From Elmis aenea (Eukaryota; Arthropoda; Insecta; Coleoptera; Elmidae): a DNA stretch of 64,000 bases. Location: positions 66,302,108 through 66,366,107 of the forward strand of contig OX393577.1 of assembly GCA_947652605.1 (NCBI GenBank), in the 5' to 3' direction. The translations under genes and the position numbers were made by a program. This document shows, piece after piece, positions 1-10,391 of this stretch (positions are counted from its first letter, which is position 1; the number at the start of each line of letters is the position of its first letter). Under the pieces are notes generated by a model. The model did no database searches, was not told the DNA's origin, and saw only the letters and a list, made by a program, of their open reading frames with translations.

Positions 1-11
1 GGAAAACATAC

Positions 12-26
12 CTCAACACTGAGGAC
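12..26 (-). CDS. Gef26: probable 15-bp microexon of PDZ-GEF (Gef26/dizzy)
   Basis: Read on the minus strand, a TTTTTGATCAG acceptor is followed by 15 bases encoding VLSVE and then a GTATGT donor. The exon is phase 0 at both ends, so it would add five residues directly after ...DLAESMD of the preceding exon. In vertebrate RAPGEF2-type proteins the acidic stretch is followed by a short S/T-L-x-V-R-like segment leading into the Rap-GEF core, so the position fits. Without the GTATGT donor the reading frame runs into VCFP, which does not resemble the family. The next exon would lie beyond base 1. Seen: the splice signals and frame. Inferred: that this is an exon at all. It could instead be a chance pair of splice motifs. 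Confidence 0.45.
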
Positions 27-98
27 CTGATCAAAAAGGATCCGCAAAAATTTTATTCTAAAGATTTTTGTTGAACTATGAATGATTGATTTACTTAC
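27..98 (-). other. short PDZ-GEF intron (72 bp)
   Basis: It begins on the minus strand with GTAAGT at 98 and ends with TTTGATCAG. The length is typical of short insect introns. It depends on the microexon call at 12..26. Confidence 0.45.
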
Positions 99-302
99 AT
101 CCATGCTTTCTGCCAAATCATCGTCTTCATCACTATCTACAATACTTTCAACGAGTCCTGTGAGATCAAGTTCATCACCATCCAATTCCGAATGGGTGGA
201 AGCCATTGTGTCTGAGCCACTATATGCAGAACTAGTATCGGAAGAATGAGATCCTCTGCTACACTTGTGGTACAGACTAGACCTGGTTAGGTTTTGTCCA
301 TA
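99..302 (-). CDS. Gef26: PDZ-GEF Rap guanine-nucleotide exchange factor, Ser-rich/acidic linker exon
   Basis: This is an internal exon of 204 bp (68 codons, phase 0-0), flanked on the minus strand by acceptor TTTTATTTCAG and donor GTAAGT. It is open throughout and starts YGQNLTRSSLYHKC. Next come the Ser-rich segment SSDTSSAYSGSDTM, then LDLTGLVESIVDSDEDDD, and it ends LAESMD. The order S-rich, (D/E)LDL(T/S)GL, acidic run is the linker signature of PDZ-GEFs (vertebrate RAPGEF2 has a closely similar arrangement). PDZ-GEF proteins activate Rap1/Rap2 at the plasma membrane and junctions; in Drosophila dizzy acts in adhesion, migration and stem-cell anchoring. This linker lies between the cNMP-binding-like regions and is not catalytic. 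The identification rests on recalled family sequence, not on a search. Confidence 0.9.
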
Positions 303-858
303 CTGAAATAAAATATAAATAAGTAATTTAAATAATTATAATATTTATTAGGACAAAGAATTCTAAAACTATAGACCAAAATTGGTTTGATTTTGAAAAA
401 TATAATACTATCATAAATGCTCCAGTCTTATCTGCGTTATTTGAATGACTGTACATGACTGAATAAAACATCTAACAATTTTTATCTGCTAAAAAAAATA
501 TTTTTAACCTTCAAGGAATATCAAAAAATCATTTGGTTATTGTGGCTTTAATTAAACATTTAATTAAAATGTCAAGTAAAATGATAGTTGTGATAACTAG
601 TAAACAAGGAAGATGATGTAATTATGAATAAGGTTTTTCCTCTTTTGAATCAAATGACTTATAAAACTTGTGAAAAAAATCTCTTCTTAAATTCCTTAAA
701 CTTATAACAAGAATTTTACTTTTTTTGTAAATCTAATAATTTTTAGGACTGAAATACAATAACAGATTAAATTTACACAACTAATAAAAGTTATGGTAAT
801 GTTTTTTGTTGTCTATAGCTTTATTTAAAATAAACAGTAATTTTTAAAATAATCTTAC
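303..858 (-). other. PDZ-GEF intron (556 bp)
   Basis: It is bounded on the minus strand by GTAAGA at 858 and TTTCAG at 303. The sequence is plain AT-rich DNA and I see no other feature in it. Confidence 0.8.
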
Positions 859-954
859 CGCATCATCAAACATAATGTTAGTAGTTCTATACTGAGGGTG
901 ATCCATTATTGGTGACTGTATTCTATGATTTTGCTCGATATCGGGATAGTCAAT
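859..954 (-). CDS. Gef26: PDZ-GEF exon shared by long and short isoforms
   Basis: This is a 96-bp exon (32 codons, phase 0-0). On the minus strand it has acceptor TTTTTTTATAG and donor GCG|GTAAGA. It encodes IDYPDIEQNHRIQSPIMDHP and then QYRTTNIMFDDA, continuing into YGQN of the next exon. The first residues align with the vertebrate VDYMDENEE segment that directly follows VLEPSEMIV, so the upstream partner in the long transcript is the exon at 22308..22383. Its phase-0 start also accepts the candidate alternative first exon at 2275..2463, which would make it the first exon common to both forms. No catalytic motif is present. Confidence 0.85.
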
Positions 955-2274
955 CTATAAAAAAAAGCAACACATTAATAAACTTATCTAAACTAACAAA
1001 AAGAGAAACACACCAGAAACTGAGCCAAATAATAGGAAAATTGTATTCTTTACTAACAAGGAAATTTTAAAAAAATAATCTTAGTCAATATAAGAGGGAA
1101 AATTTTAGTCTCCTGGATAAATAAGTTGCATTTAAAAGACTTTTGGTCTCAATCATTTTTAAGTTTAAAAACCTCCAATTTGGGATACCTTGCATAACTA
1201 CTTCGACGAAGTCGATACAACCCCAAAACAATAAATATGCAATATTTGATGTATTTCAGCTTAAAATACATTTAAAAGTATGCAAGACCAATCACAACAC
1301 GGCATTAAATTCTTTGCATTCTGCACAGCAACTCCAAAATCGCTATACGAATACATCTGTCAAAGCATTTAAGAAAAATAAATTTAAGAGCAAAATACAT
1401 GCTCAAAATTATTAATTCCATCCCTAATGAACATGTATTGATGCTTTCCAATGTTTTTAATTCATATTTTGCAGTATATGCTCAGAAAATTGAATAAGTC
1501 AAATAGGTTACGTTGCACAGAATTCTTGTTTTTTTAATATAGCGAAATAATTAAGCACAAATGTGCAAATTTATGGTGTGGAAATGATTAACCACGTTAA
1601 TATTTGTTAATAACAATTAAAATACAGCACGAAATCTTTTGCATAAGTATAAAATCATCGATTTAGGTGTTGCCGCAGACTTCTGCCGATTTACTCTTAG
1701 CACGAACATGAAAAACACATTTTTATCAGTTAAATTATAAAACATTCTGTTGATATGTGCCTTGAATGATGTAAATACAATTGTTTTAATATTTTATGGT
1801 GATTCCGCTAACTAGATTCTTAAAAAATTACTGTTTTTGTTATTTTTATCGACGTAACATAATTATTTAACAGCACGTATGAGTAGATTTGAGTATGGAT
1901 GAAAATAATGATAACAGGCAGTTTTTCTTGCCTAATTCTAACTGGTTCAAATGAAATTAAAGAAATAATGCATTGTTATAGATCCTTCAGTAACAAAAAA
2001 ATGTTAAAAAATATTATTTAATATTTTTAATGCTTACTAGAAGTATACTTTAATGACTTACATAAATAATAAACTCAACTACTAGAATACATTTAAGTTC
2101 CTGTTTACCTAAAATTCATATCCAAGAAGAATCTTTTACAAAATATAATTAATATGAAAATAGAAGCACAATTATTAATTAATTAAAAACAAACGTTCAA
2201 CATCTCATGTTTCACATGGTTATTGTATTACTGCATATTGTCATAACACGTAAATCAAATTACACATTACCTAC

Positions 2275-2463
2275 CTCAGAGTCGGCAACAGAATTAGGCC
2301 ATGACATTGATTGCAACCGACCACGTAATTTCCTTAACACAACCCTATCGAGAGTATTAGATCCTGAGCCATCTAAATTAAACCGAATAACAGGTTCAGT
2401 GGTCCTTCGTATCGCAGGAATACGGTCTCGTTCTATGGCACTACGCAAGGCGTGTTTTAACAT
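2275..2463 (-). CDS. Gef26: candidate alternative first coding exon of PDZ-GEF
   Basis: This is an open exon of 63 codons on the minus strand, from ATG at 2463 to DSE|GTAGGT. It encodes a basic N-terminus that begins MLKHALRSAIERDRIPAIRR and ends SWPNSVADSE. A stop codon (TAA at 2481..2479) lies in frame six codons upstream. No AG acceptor lies between that stop and the ATG, so the exon reads as a translation start and not as an internal exon. The -3 base is A. It ends in phase 0 and would join IDYPDIEQ of the exon at 859..954, giving an isoform with a different N-terminus that lacks the first cNMP-binding-like domain. Codon use and lack of stops look real, but I do not recognise the 63 residues from another species. 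Alternatives are a cryptic acceptor inside the ORF (CGTAG or CATAG) or a chance ORF. Confidence 0.6.
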
Positions 2464-2819
2464 TATGATAATAGGTAATTAAAATGTCCTCAACAAATTT
2501 TATTTAAATGTTAAATTAATATAAGTGTCTTCAGCGTATCATGTAATGTTTTTAAGGTAGACCAATTCCATTGCAGCAATAATAAAAAGTCTGGAAGAAG
2601 TTTTACCCTTAATAAAAACAATTTTTTATATGTAACTGCTAAGCAATGCATAAGCTGATGAATTTAAAATGATTCTCAGATAATTACAACTCAGGTGTCT
2701 ATAAAAGAATCTTGTTATGCAACAACTTTAGAATGAGCCTGTTTTTTTACGTGCAACGTGCTATAAATGCTTATTTACTGATACCAAATTTAAAAAAAAT
2801 CTAATAGTTTGGATGGAAT
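2464..2819. other. AT-rich stretch upstream of the alternative exon
   Basis: It would hold 5' leader sequence of the short isoform if that transcript exists. I see no TATA box or other clear promoter element immediately upstream of the ATG, which is why the cluster near 4.9 kb is of interest. Confidence 0.4.
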
Positions 2820-3172
2820 AACAACCAAATCGACGATTTTAAGTATGATAAACTCAAAAAATGTAAAATGCCCCATGGGTAATTAAAATTCAATGAAATA
2901 GATTACAAAAACAGAAAAAGTGTCGTCTCTATTAATGACTTTACAAACTAAAATTATAACTTTGTACAAAAAGTGTTCTTAAATTGCAAAATTAACTAAT
3001 AATGTGCATAGAGAAACAACCAAATTAAAGTTTTTAAGTAAAATAAACTCAAAAAATTGTAAAAATGGCCAAAGGTTAATTAAAATTGAATGAAATAGAT
3101 TACAAAAACAGAAAAAGCGTCGTCTCTGTTAATGACTTTACAAACTAAAATGACAATTTTGTATAAAAAGTG
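2820..3172. repeat. two-copy direct repeat, period about 193 bp
   Basis: Copies at about 2820..2985 and 3013..3172 share long blocks: AACAACCAAAT, AAACTCAAAAAAT, then AATTAAAATT(C/G)AATGAAATAG, ATTACAAAAACAGAAAAAG and CGTCGTCTCT(A/G)TTAATGAC. The difference is mostly in the middle. It is a local tandem duplication with no coding content. Confidence 0.8.
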
Positions 3173-3730
3173 ACAAAAAATTGTTACTCAACAATTTTAT
3201 TTTATAAACACCAGTTAGATATCAGTCTCAATAATAAAAATTGGTAAAAAAAATTACAAAAGTTAGTTTAAGTTTGTAGGTATCTCTTATACAATTACCA
3301 AGTAGGCTAGGTAAAATATTTTTTGTACACAAAATTCTGTTCAATCATTTTTTTGGGGAATACACTCAATGTTTCCTTAGAATTTCAAATACTGATTTTA
3401 CATGAAAAAGTTTATTTTGTGTGCTATAGTACAAATTGTAAAAACTGCACAAAATAATTACTAAGTACTGGAAAATCACCCAAAAAAATTAATAGTCGAA
3501 ACAAATCACTTAAAATCAGAGCATTATTACTTATCATAACTAAAAAATTTAAAAAATAGCAAGGGCATTATGATTATAATTTATTTTACTAAAATAACTA
3601 GCCTGAGAGGCATTTTGAATTCTTAGTTTAAAGTTTAAAATATAATTCATTTATACGACTTCGGATATTTAAAACAACTTGAGTAAAAGCACAAAAATTA
3701 CAGTAAAATAGGGATTTATTTTAATATTTA
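3173..3730. other. unassigned AT-rich intron sequence
   Basis: I see no open reading frame, RNA gene or repeat boundary here. Confidence 0.5.
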
Positions 3731-3868
3731 TACAGGGTGGTCCACATAGAAGGGCCACTATTAGTATCTCGTAAAAAGTAAGAGCTACAAAGAAGTTTAA
3801 AGGTGAACAATTTGTCTAATTTAAACTTCTTTGCAGCCTTTACTGTTTACAAGATCCCACCCTGTATA
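3731..3868. mobile_element. short fold-back MITE with TACAGGGTGG/CCACCCTGTA ends
   Basis: It starts TACAGGGTGG and ends CCACCCTGTA, with TA on both outer sides. Inside, AGTAA(ga)GCTACAAAGAAG pairs with CTTCTTTGCAGCCTTTACT across a short loop, so nearly the whole element can fold on itself. There is no coding capacity. The terminus is shared by many other places in the window (see 8372, 59062). Confidence 0.75.
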
Positions 3869-4889
3869 TAAAGTAATTTTTATTGTTTTTTAAAACAACA
3901 TTAAGCAAACACGTCACAAACTTGTTATATACCCAAATACCCAGTAAGTTAACGTAGTTCAACCCAAATACAACAGGAAAATCAAATTAAATCAACTTAT
4001 TTTTATACAAATATTTATCTTAATTGTACGAGTAGTTTGCTTTATTTTATTCTTACAAATCGTCAACAAGTATGATAATTTGTTTTTAATTATAAGCACA
4101 ATTTCAGCGCAAGTCCAAGTTACAATAAAACAGAACGTTCATACAAGTTTTACATGCAGTTAAAGCATAAAAAACGAATAAAATATCTTACAGGCCCTCT
4201 CGAAAAACCTCCAACAATAAACACATGGCCACAGACTGTGGCAGGAAGGCTTAACTTAGAAAGAGTTTACAACAAAACAAACGCAATGAATCACCGTCAT
4301 AAGATAACAGTGCAAGACTTAAAAGTAAATAAGTATGCTTACAAATAAATCCCAAGAAATTCATAAATTCGATTCCAAGTACTTCAGACGTCTTAGCTAC
4401 CAAGTTTTAACAATTTCGAGATCTTAATTTCGGCGGCACAGAAGTTTAAATTACTTTTTAAAAACTTTGTTTAGATAACAGGATGACGCTTTTAGTCAGT
4501 GCCTGGGAACGAAATAAGAATTCGATGTGTACTTGTAACGGTTTAATGGTAATAAAGAAGTGTATAGAACATGGTTAATTTAATATAATTGCAATTAAAA
4601 AATACGAGGCTTGTTTTTAAGACACTCAGTTGTGAATTTGCGGTTTTTAAACGACGATAAACTTAGAATAATTCATGATGTTTTAGATCACAATGCATTT
4701 CATCTTCGCATTGGATTAGCTGTTAAATTTTTTTTGATTGTTTTTTAATTATACGTATATAGATGTTCAGTTTTTTTTTGATTGCATAGCTTTTATAATA
4801 GAAACACATTACATTACTAAAAAAGCTATTATAAAACATAATAGAGCATAAAAACATTTAAAAAGAACTCCTGTATTTAACACATCCAT

Positions 4890-5000
4890 TTGAATATGAA
4901 AAATTCGCGCGCTATCTCTAAGCACCTCCCCTATTTATAATCACCATGGTAATTATAGCTAACTCCGCCCACTTTTTTTAATTACCATGGTAACCGCGTC
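4890..5000 (-). promoter_or_regulatory. candidate internal promoter (TATA and GC box, minus strand)
   Basis: On the minus strand TATAAATA (plus 4932..4939) is followed by GGGGAGGTGC and a GC-rich segment. It is preceded, 26 bases upstream, by GGGCGG (plus 4965..4970). An imperfect palindrome around CCATGG occurs twice (near 4945 and 4987). The patch is more GC- and CpG-rich than its surroundings. It points toward the alternative first exon 2.4 kb downstream. A transcription start near 4908 is inferred from TATA spacing only. Confidence 0.35.
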
Positions 5001-5188
5001 GGCGGTCATATTTGAATATGTTCGAACTGTCAGTTTGACGTTTAAAACGCCAAATTACCTTAAAAGCTAAAAAACGTGTTTTTTACATTGCAATTTGATA
5101 ATTTTAAGTGTGCTAATGATATTTATTTGATAATTAAGGCCTATATGCACCATTTAGAGGAATTGTAAAGTGGGTAAAGCATTTGTAA

Positions 5189-5745
5189 GATGGAAATGTA
5201 TGTTTTTGTCACTTGTTCATGAAATCATAGCAAACTGTGATAATAAAATTTTCAGCCTTATCGAAAATTAAGAGGGTCTTATATGTAACTTTATTCCCTT
5301 AGACGTCTCAATTCGGAGTTACACCCCCCTAAAATGAGCAGTAAAATTAGGTTTTTATTTTATTTTTCAAATTTGGATACATGTAGCAAAATTATATAGT
5401 TACATTTTTATATTTGTATGATGGAAATGTATGTTTTTGTTACTTAAAATCATAGCATACAGTGATAATAAAATTTTCACAAAATTAGCCAAATCTTGGT
5501 TATCTTTTGCAGCAAATATACAGGGTGTTTCTTAAATATTGCAAAAAAAAATCGGGAGGTAATTCCTCATTAAAAATGAAGGGGGGGGGGGGTAAAATTA
5601 GGTTTTTATTTTATTTCTCAAATTTGGATAAATGTAGGAGAATGATATTTGGTAGATGTTTTGTACTTATTAAAAGGTTTCTCATAGTTATATTTTTAAT
5701 CATCTCCCACCTTCACAAGGGGCTGAAAAGCGCGACCCCTGTTGG
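5189..5745. mobile_element. tandemly duplicated arm of a fold-back element
   Basis: Two direct copies start GATGGAAATGTATGTTTTTG (5189 and 5420). Both run through a segment like ...TAAAATTAGGTTTTTATTTT, ATTT.TCAAATTTGGATA. The second copy also carries the terminus TACAGGGTGTTTCTTAA (5519), a run of 12 G at 5581..5592, and the element's central turn (CACCTTCACAAGGGGCTGAAAAG). It corresponds to one arm of the complete element at 59062..59597, so this is a damaged and duplicated copy. Confidence 0.75.
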
Positions 5746-7006
5746 TTTTTTTATAAGAACTTTTTGATGGGTTGAAATTTTGCAATTTAATAATTTGTCT
5801 TTTAAAGCTTGGTTTATTTAAAACTGTTTTATATTGTTCAGTTTTTCTCTTATAAATTACCATTTTGAGTAAAAAGAAGAACCTCAAAATATTTTTTGGT
5901 CAGAAAGTTCACCAAAAGAGAATTTTTTAGTAACTAAATACAAAGTTGACGATTATTTTAAAAGATTTATTTAAATTAGAGTAAAAATATGCTTTAAAGA
6001 AATAGGTACATATTACTATCAGCGTTTGGCTAAATTGTATGCACATGAAAGGCAAACTTTTGAATTAATATCGCTTAACTAATAATTCGCGCAAAATGTT
6101 TTTGGGGTTTACGAAATTCCAATTAAATCAATCAACCACTACTCAAATCATCTACCATTTTAATTGACACTCGTAGAAATATAATTGCACTCTAGCAAGC
6201 TACATTCGAATATAGTATTTAAAAATTTTATTCCATCAAACGTTATTTATTTCCATAGCTGTTAAATGTTATGAACTTATTTATGTTTAAAATAAACAAC
6301 CTTATCTAAAATAATACGTTGTTTTTTTATCAGTAAAGGACGGAAATACAAAAATCGACAGCGCCACATATCTCGCTGGCTAAAATTTATAACAATTATA
6401 AAAATCGCGCATGGATATAAGAAAAGTTGAAATGGCGCAAAACTTTAAATTATATTAGTAGTTATTTGCGTTGATGATTAAGGTATGGCTTAAAAAAAAA
6501 ACGCATGTACTTCGGTGAAAGTTAAATGTCACTAGAACAATAAAAATGTTATTAGTTTTGGGAGCTGTTTTTTACAAGTTATTTTAACCTTCTGTGGGCT
6601 TATGGGCTATTACCATTTTACAAACCGTTAAACACCTATAATTTTTTTGCGACTCTACTTGTAACTATCGGAGAAAGTCTTCCAGGAGCTTTACAATCGT
6701 TTATTAAGTTTTACGACGTTTTTGTAAGTATACTTATTTAATACAATTTTAATATCTAGAAACTTAATAATATTCCTAAATATTAAATGAAGCAAGGGCA
6801 GGTTGTGAAAAGGGTCCGTGTTAATTTCGTTCTTTGCGTTTCTTTGTCCAGAATCTTACAAAGGCTGTATCTACTTTTAAATGTCACTTTAGTGGGTTAT
6901 TGTTTTACTATTTTTGATTTGATTAAAACCTTGCAGAATTTTGTACAAGTGTGAAAATAATTGTTTAATTTTTTATTTCTCAAATAAATCCCAATATTTT
7001 ACGTAG
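5746..7006. other. unassigned AT-rich intron sequence
   Basis: I see nothing with a clear boundary or coding signature here. Confidence 0.5.
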
Positions 7007-8362
7007 TAGATTCCAAACAAATTTTTTTTAAAAATATGTAACAGGTTTTATTTTATGAACATAAAAACCATAGTTTTAGAATTATTTACGTTTTTTTGAA
7101 AATATTGACGGTTAGCGATTTTCAACAAAATATTCATATTTAGCGATTTAACAACGTCACTGTAAAATAACTTGGTAGTTTTGTTAACAATACTCTTATA
7201 GTGCCTTCGGAATAATTAAACTTTTTAAATAATACACAGGGTATTTGTTTTTGTTGGTCCATGTAGCTGATTTGAAGCACGAATAAGTCGATCTTTTAAA
7301 ATTTTTGTGTAGATAATTTGAGTGTTTTTTAAATATAATAAGGGTGTATTATGTCTAAAACTAATATTTCTCGAGTTATTACTGTTTTAATGATCATATC
7401 GGTAAACTTGGAAACTTTGAAACAATTTAAATATTAGGCTGAGAAAAAAATGTAAAAAAATTTAGAGTTTAATTACAATTTCAATTTTAGGCTGTCCATG
7501 TTTATTATTTAATATGTTAATCAAAACAAAAAAATATTATATGTCTGTTTATTCGCAATCATAGTAGACAAAAACAGTTTATTTATTAACGCAAAATTAT
7601 TGAAACTGGTGCAGGAAATCTTAAATAAATATATTTTTGCTAAAATATTTAAAAGTAGACTTTTTAAGATTTATTAACTGTCGATATTGTTTATATTTAT
7701 GTTTACAGGCCCTATGGATTATTTTTTTAGCCTAAAAGCATTAAATAATACCACATTCTTAAGCTGGTTTTAAATGTTTTATCCTTATATTAAAGCAGTA
7801 AATAAATGATTAACAAGCTTTTAATTAATGTTGATTAAACAGTCAAGAGAAAAACGTATTTCTTTGAACAAACGATAGAAATTTGCAGCCCAAGAAAAAA
7901 ACTGAAATTAAATGTAAATTTTTTAATAACTTCATTAAAGCTTACTGTTTGAATTCTTGTAAATTTTGTATTTTTAGCCATAATTTATCACTAAATCGAC
8001 AATAACTCTAGGAATATTAGTTTTAAACGTAATACACACTCATTATTTTTTAAAAACAATCAAATTATATACACAAAAATTAAAAAATACAGAGAGTTCC
8101 ATTTAAAAAAATCGACCTATTCGTGTTTAAAATTTAACTACATGGACCGACAAAACAAACACCTTGTGTATTATTTTAAAAGTTTAATTGTCCAGAAGGC
8201 CCCATAAGAGTATTGTTAACAAAGCTACCAAATTATTTTACACTGACATTAAATCGCTAAATATGAATATTTTGTTTAAGATCAGTAACCGTCAATATTT
8301 TCCAAAAAATGTACATAAAACCTTTTACAGTTTTTAATGAAAATTTAATTTGGACTCTAAAA
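7007..8362. repeat. long inverted repeat, about 420-bp arms and 500-bp centre
   Basis: The left arm (about 7007..7430) reappears inverted at about 7935..8362. Examples: ATTCATATTTAGCGATTTAA at 7132 pairs with TTAAATCGCTAAATATGAAT at 8249, and GTTGGTCCATGTAG at 7253 pairs with CTACATGGACCGAC. Pairing continues through CGATATTGACGG-like and GTGTATTA blocks with roughly 80-90% match by eye. The ends contain no TIR that I recognise. It may be a fold-back transposon or an inverted duplication. It encodes no long ORF. Confidence 0.8.
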
Positions 8363-8371
8363 ACTAAAAAA

Positions 8372-8547
8372 TATACAGGGTGTTGTATTTAAAATAAAAA
8401 AGCTACACATCGGTGCGCGGAAACCAAACACTCTGTATAGCTAAAAATAATTTTAGATTTCCAACAAATTGTATCCTAAAACTTTTTTCTATTTTAAATA
8501 ATAAAGCATTATGAAAGATATTATGCACTAGATGGATACCCTGTATA
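8372..8547. mobile_element. 176-bp MITE-like element, TATACAGGGT termini
   Basis: It runs from TATACAGGGTGTTG to GGATACCCTGTATA. Its first 30 bases resemble a segment at about 20845 (GGGTGTTGTATTTGAAATAT), so it belongs to a dispersed family. It abuts the long inverted repeat on its left. Confidence 0.65.
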
Positions 8548-9691
8548 AGCCCTGCTAAAAAAGCAGCAATTCAGAGTTGTTTATCATACGAACGTCACAC
8601 AAAAATTTAAAATAGTACTTGTACTTCTATCGATAATTGAACTATAATACGAAATTTTGGACCCTATAAATAGATCTACTATAACTTTATGAATATTGTA
8701 GAGATTTGAAGAGAGGTAATGCGACCTTGTTTTATAATTCTAGAAGCAAATAAATAATTAAAAAAACGTGCATTTAAAACCTCACACACACGTTTAATGA
8801 TAAACATGAAAAACCTTTCATAAAAGAAAGCTGCATATTTTTAAAGCAAGGCTAATTTAATTAATCTGCTTACTGTACCTACCTAATCTGTGTAGTTTAA
8901 CGATAATTACCACGATTTTTAATAACTATTATAATAAGGAACTAACTGAAGGAACATAATTTAAAAAACTAATTACAGCACTCGGAGGTAAGTAGATATC
9001 AAAATTTCACCCGCTATTGTACTAATCAAGCATTAATTGCTAATTAGCATAAAATAACATGCGTAACCGCATTCTTATGATACACTAAGGCAGTAAGTTA
9101 GCGTAGCGGACCGCTAGCATCGCAACGGAAGTCGGTTCTTCCTGTGCGCGACGCCCGGCTCTGATATTTTCAAAACGCGCCACAAAAATAGGTCCGAGAC
9201 GGTGCACTTGCAGCACACAATGCTGATAAAATTTCGAAGTATCATGTGAGGAGGAACCGAGAGCACACGAGAAAGAAACGGAGAATGAGATTACAAGGTG
9301 TCATACACATGCGTTGAAAGATATTGTGGCTTAGGACGTCCATGTAATTTTAATTGAATATTTATTGTTTGGCGGAAGCTCAACAAATAACAGCTGCATT
9401 TGTAGAAGTTACTGTCTTTAAGAAAAAAAATTGAATAGAGAAATTGAGACCAATGAAAAAAAATTTTTTTCGAGTTCAAACAAATAAATAATTTTTTTTT
9501 TAAACAAACTAAAGTTAGACATGCATTGCTTGGGATCTCTAACATTTATTCAGAAAACATTAAGAACATGCAAAAAAAAGTTTAAAGAGCACCCCCGCCC
9601 CCCCTTAGGCATTCTAATTAAACTCATTTTTATACGAAATTTGCTTTAGTTTAAAATATTTTCGATTTTTCCTGGAAAAAGTGCAAATACT
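8548..9691. other. intron sequence with a GC/CpG-richer patch at 9080-9260
   Basis: Most of this stretch is unassigned AT-rich DNA. Between about 9080 and 9260 the composition rises sharply (TAGCGTAGCGGACCGCTAGC, GTGCGCGACGCCCGGCTCTG). The motif CGCCCGGCTCTGATATTTTCA recurs in altered form at about 14371 (CGCCGGCTCTAATATCTTCA), also inside a GC-rich patch. I cannot name a function; a regulatory element or old repeat are both possible. Confidence 0.4.
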
Positions 9692-10383
9692 CAGTAGCGT
9701 AGCAAGGGGGAGGGGCAGGGGGGGGCAATCCGCCCCGGGCGGCACATTTTTTGGGGCGGCACTTTTAGTCTACCCAAATGGGGTCAAAATGAAATTGTCG
9801 GGGTAATGAAGGAATAGTAGATATAATAATCACTACTGGCGCTATTAAATTCATAAAAATTAATTTTTAAAAAAGGAATTCTTATCGAAGCTAGAGGATA
9901 AAACGGTCTACTTGAACTTTCTTCACTGAAAACCCGACCCCTTGTAACGACAGAAATTCCAAGTACCTAATAAAATTTATTATACGGTGCCAACCATTCA
10001 ATAAAATTATGAAACAATTCATTTATTTAAGCCATTAAATTCCATGCAGTTTTAAACTCTATTGTAACACAGATTTTTCACCCTTATTAAAAATAATTTC
10101 GTAGGAGTGGGGGCGATCTGATTAAAGAAAATAAAAATCAGAAAAGGTTCTACTGTAAAACTGTAATTTTGGAAGATGGTTAAGTATTCTACATTATCTA
10201 GCTTTGCATTAAAACACGTTTGAACGTCCAAAATTTAAAAAAATTCGCCTGCGGCGCATTTCCTCCCCCCCACATTTTTCTGCCAATCTCTGCTTGGTTT
10301 TGGAAAAAGTTTGCGACCCTTATTTTTAGGGGCGGCAAATTCAGGGACCGCCCCGGGCGGCACAAACTCTCGCTACGCCACTG
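9692..10383. mobile_element. 692-bp hAT-type MITE with intact 8-bp target duplication
   Basis: The termini are CAGTAGCGTAGCAAGGGGGA on the left and, inverted, CAGTGGCGTAGCGAGAGTTTG on the right, followed inward on both sides by a CGCCCCGGGCGG block. The element is flanked by exact 8-bp repeats CAAATACT (9684..9691 and 10384..10391), the duplication length typical of hAT transposition. CAGTGGCGTAGC ends are characteristic of hAT families in many animals. Two opposite ORFs of about 60-80 codons span the right end but match nothing and are not likely genes. It is non-autonomous. Confidence 0.9.
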
Positions 10384-10391
10384 CAAATACT

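Noticed and set aside
1143..1415. 90-codon plus-strand ORF
   Set aside because: It lies inside the PDZ-GEF intron, antisense to the gene, with composition like the surrounding AT-rich DNA and no recognisable motif.
2100..2112. Possible recursive site in the 21-kb intron (minus TTTTAG|GTAAAC)
   Set aside because: The polypyrimidine tract is too short and the acceptor base before AG is T. It is far weaker than the site at 45033.
2207..2482. 91-codon plus-strand ORF
   Set aside because: It is the antisense shadow of the coding exon at 2275..2463.
4154..4348. 64-codon plus-strand ORF starting MQLKHKKRIKYL
   Set aside because: TTACAG acceptor-like bases stand inside the frame, but there is no donor, no family match and no upstream exon.
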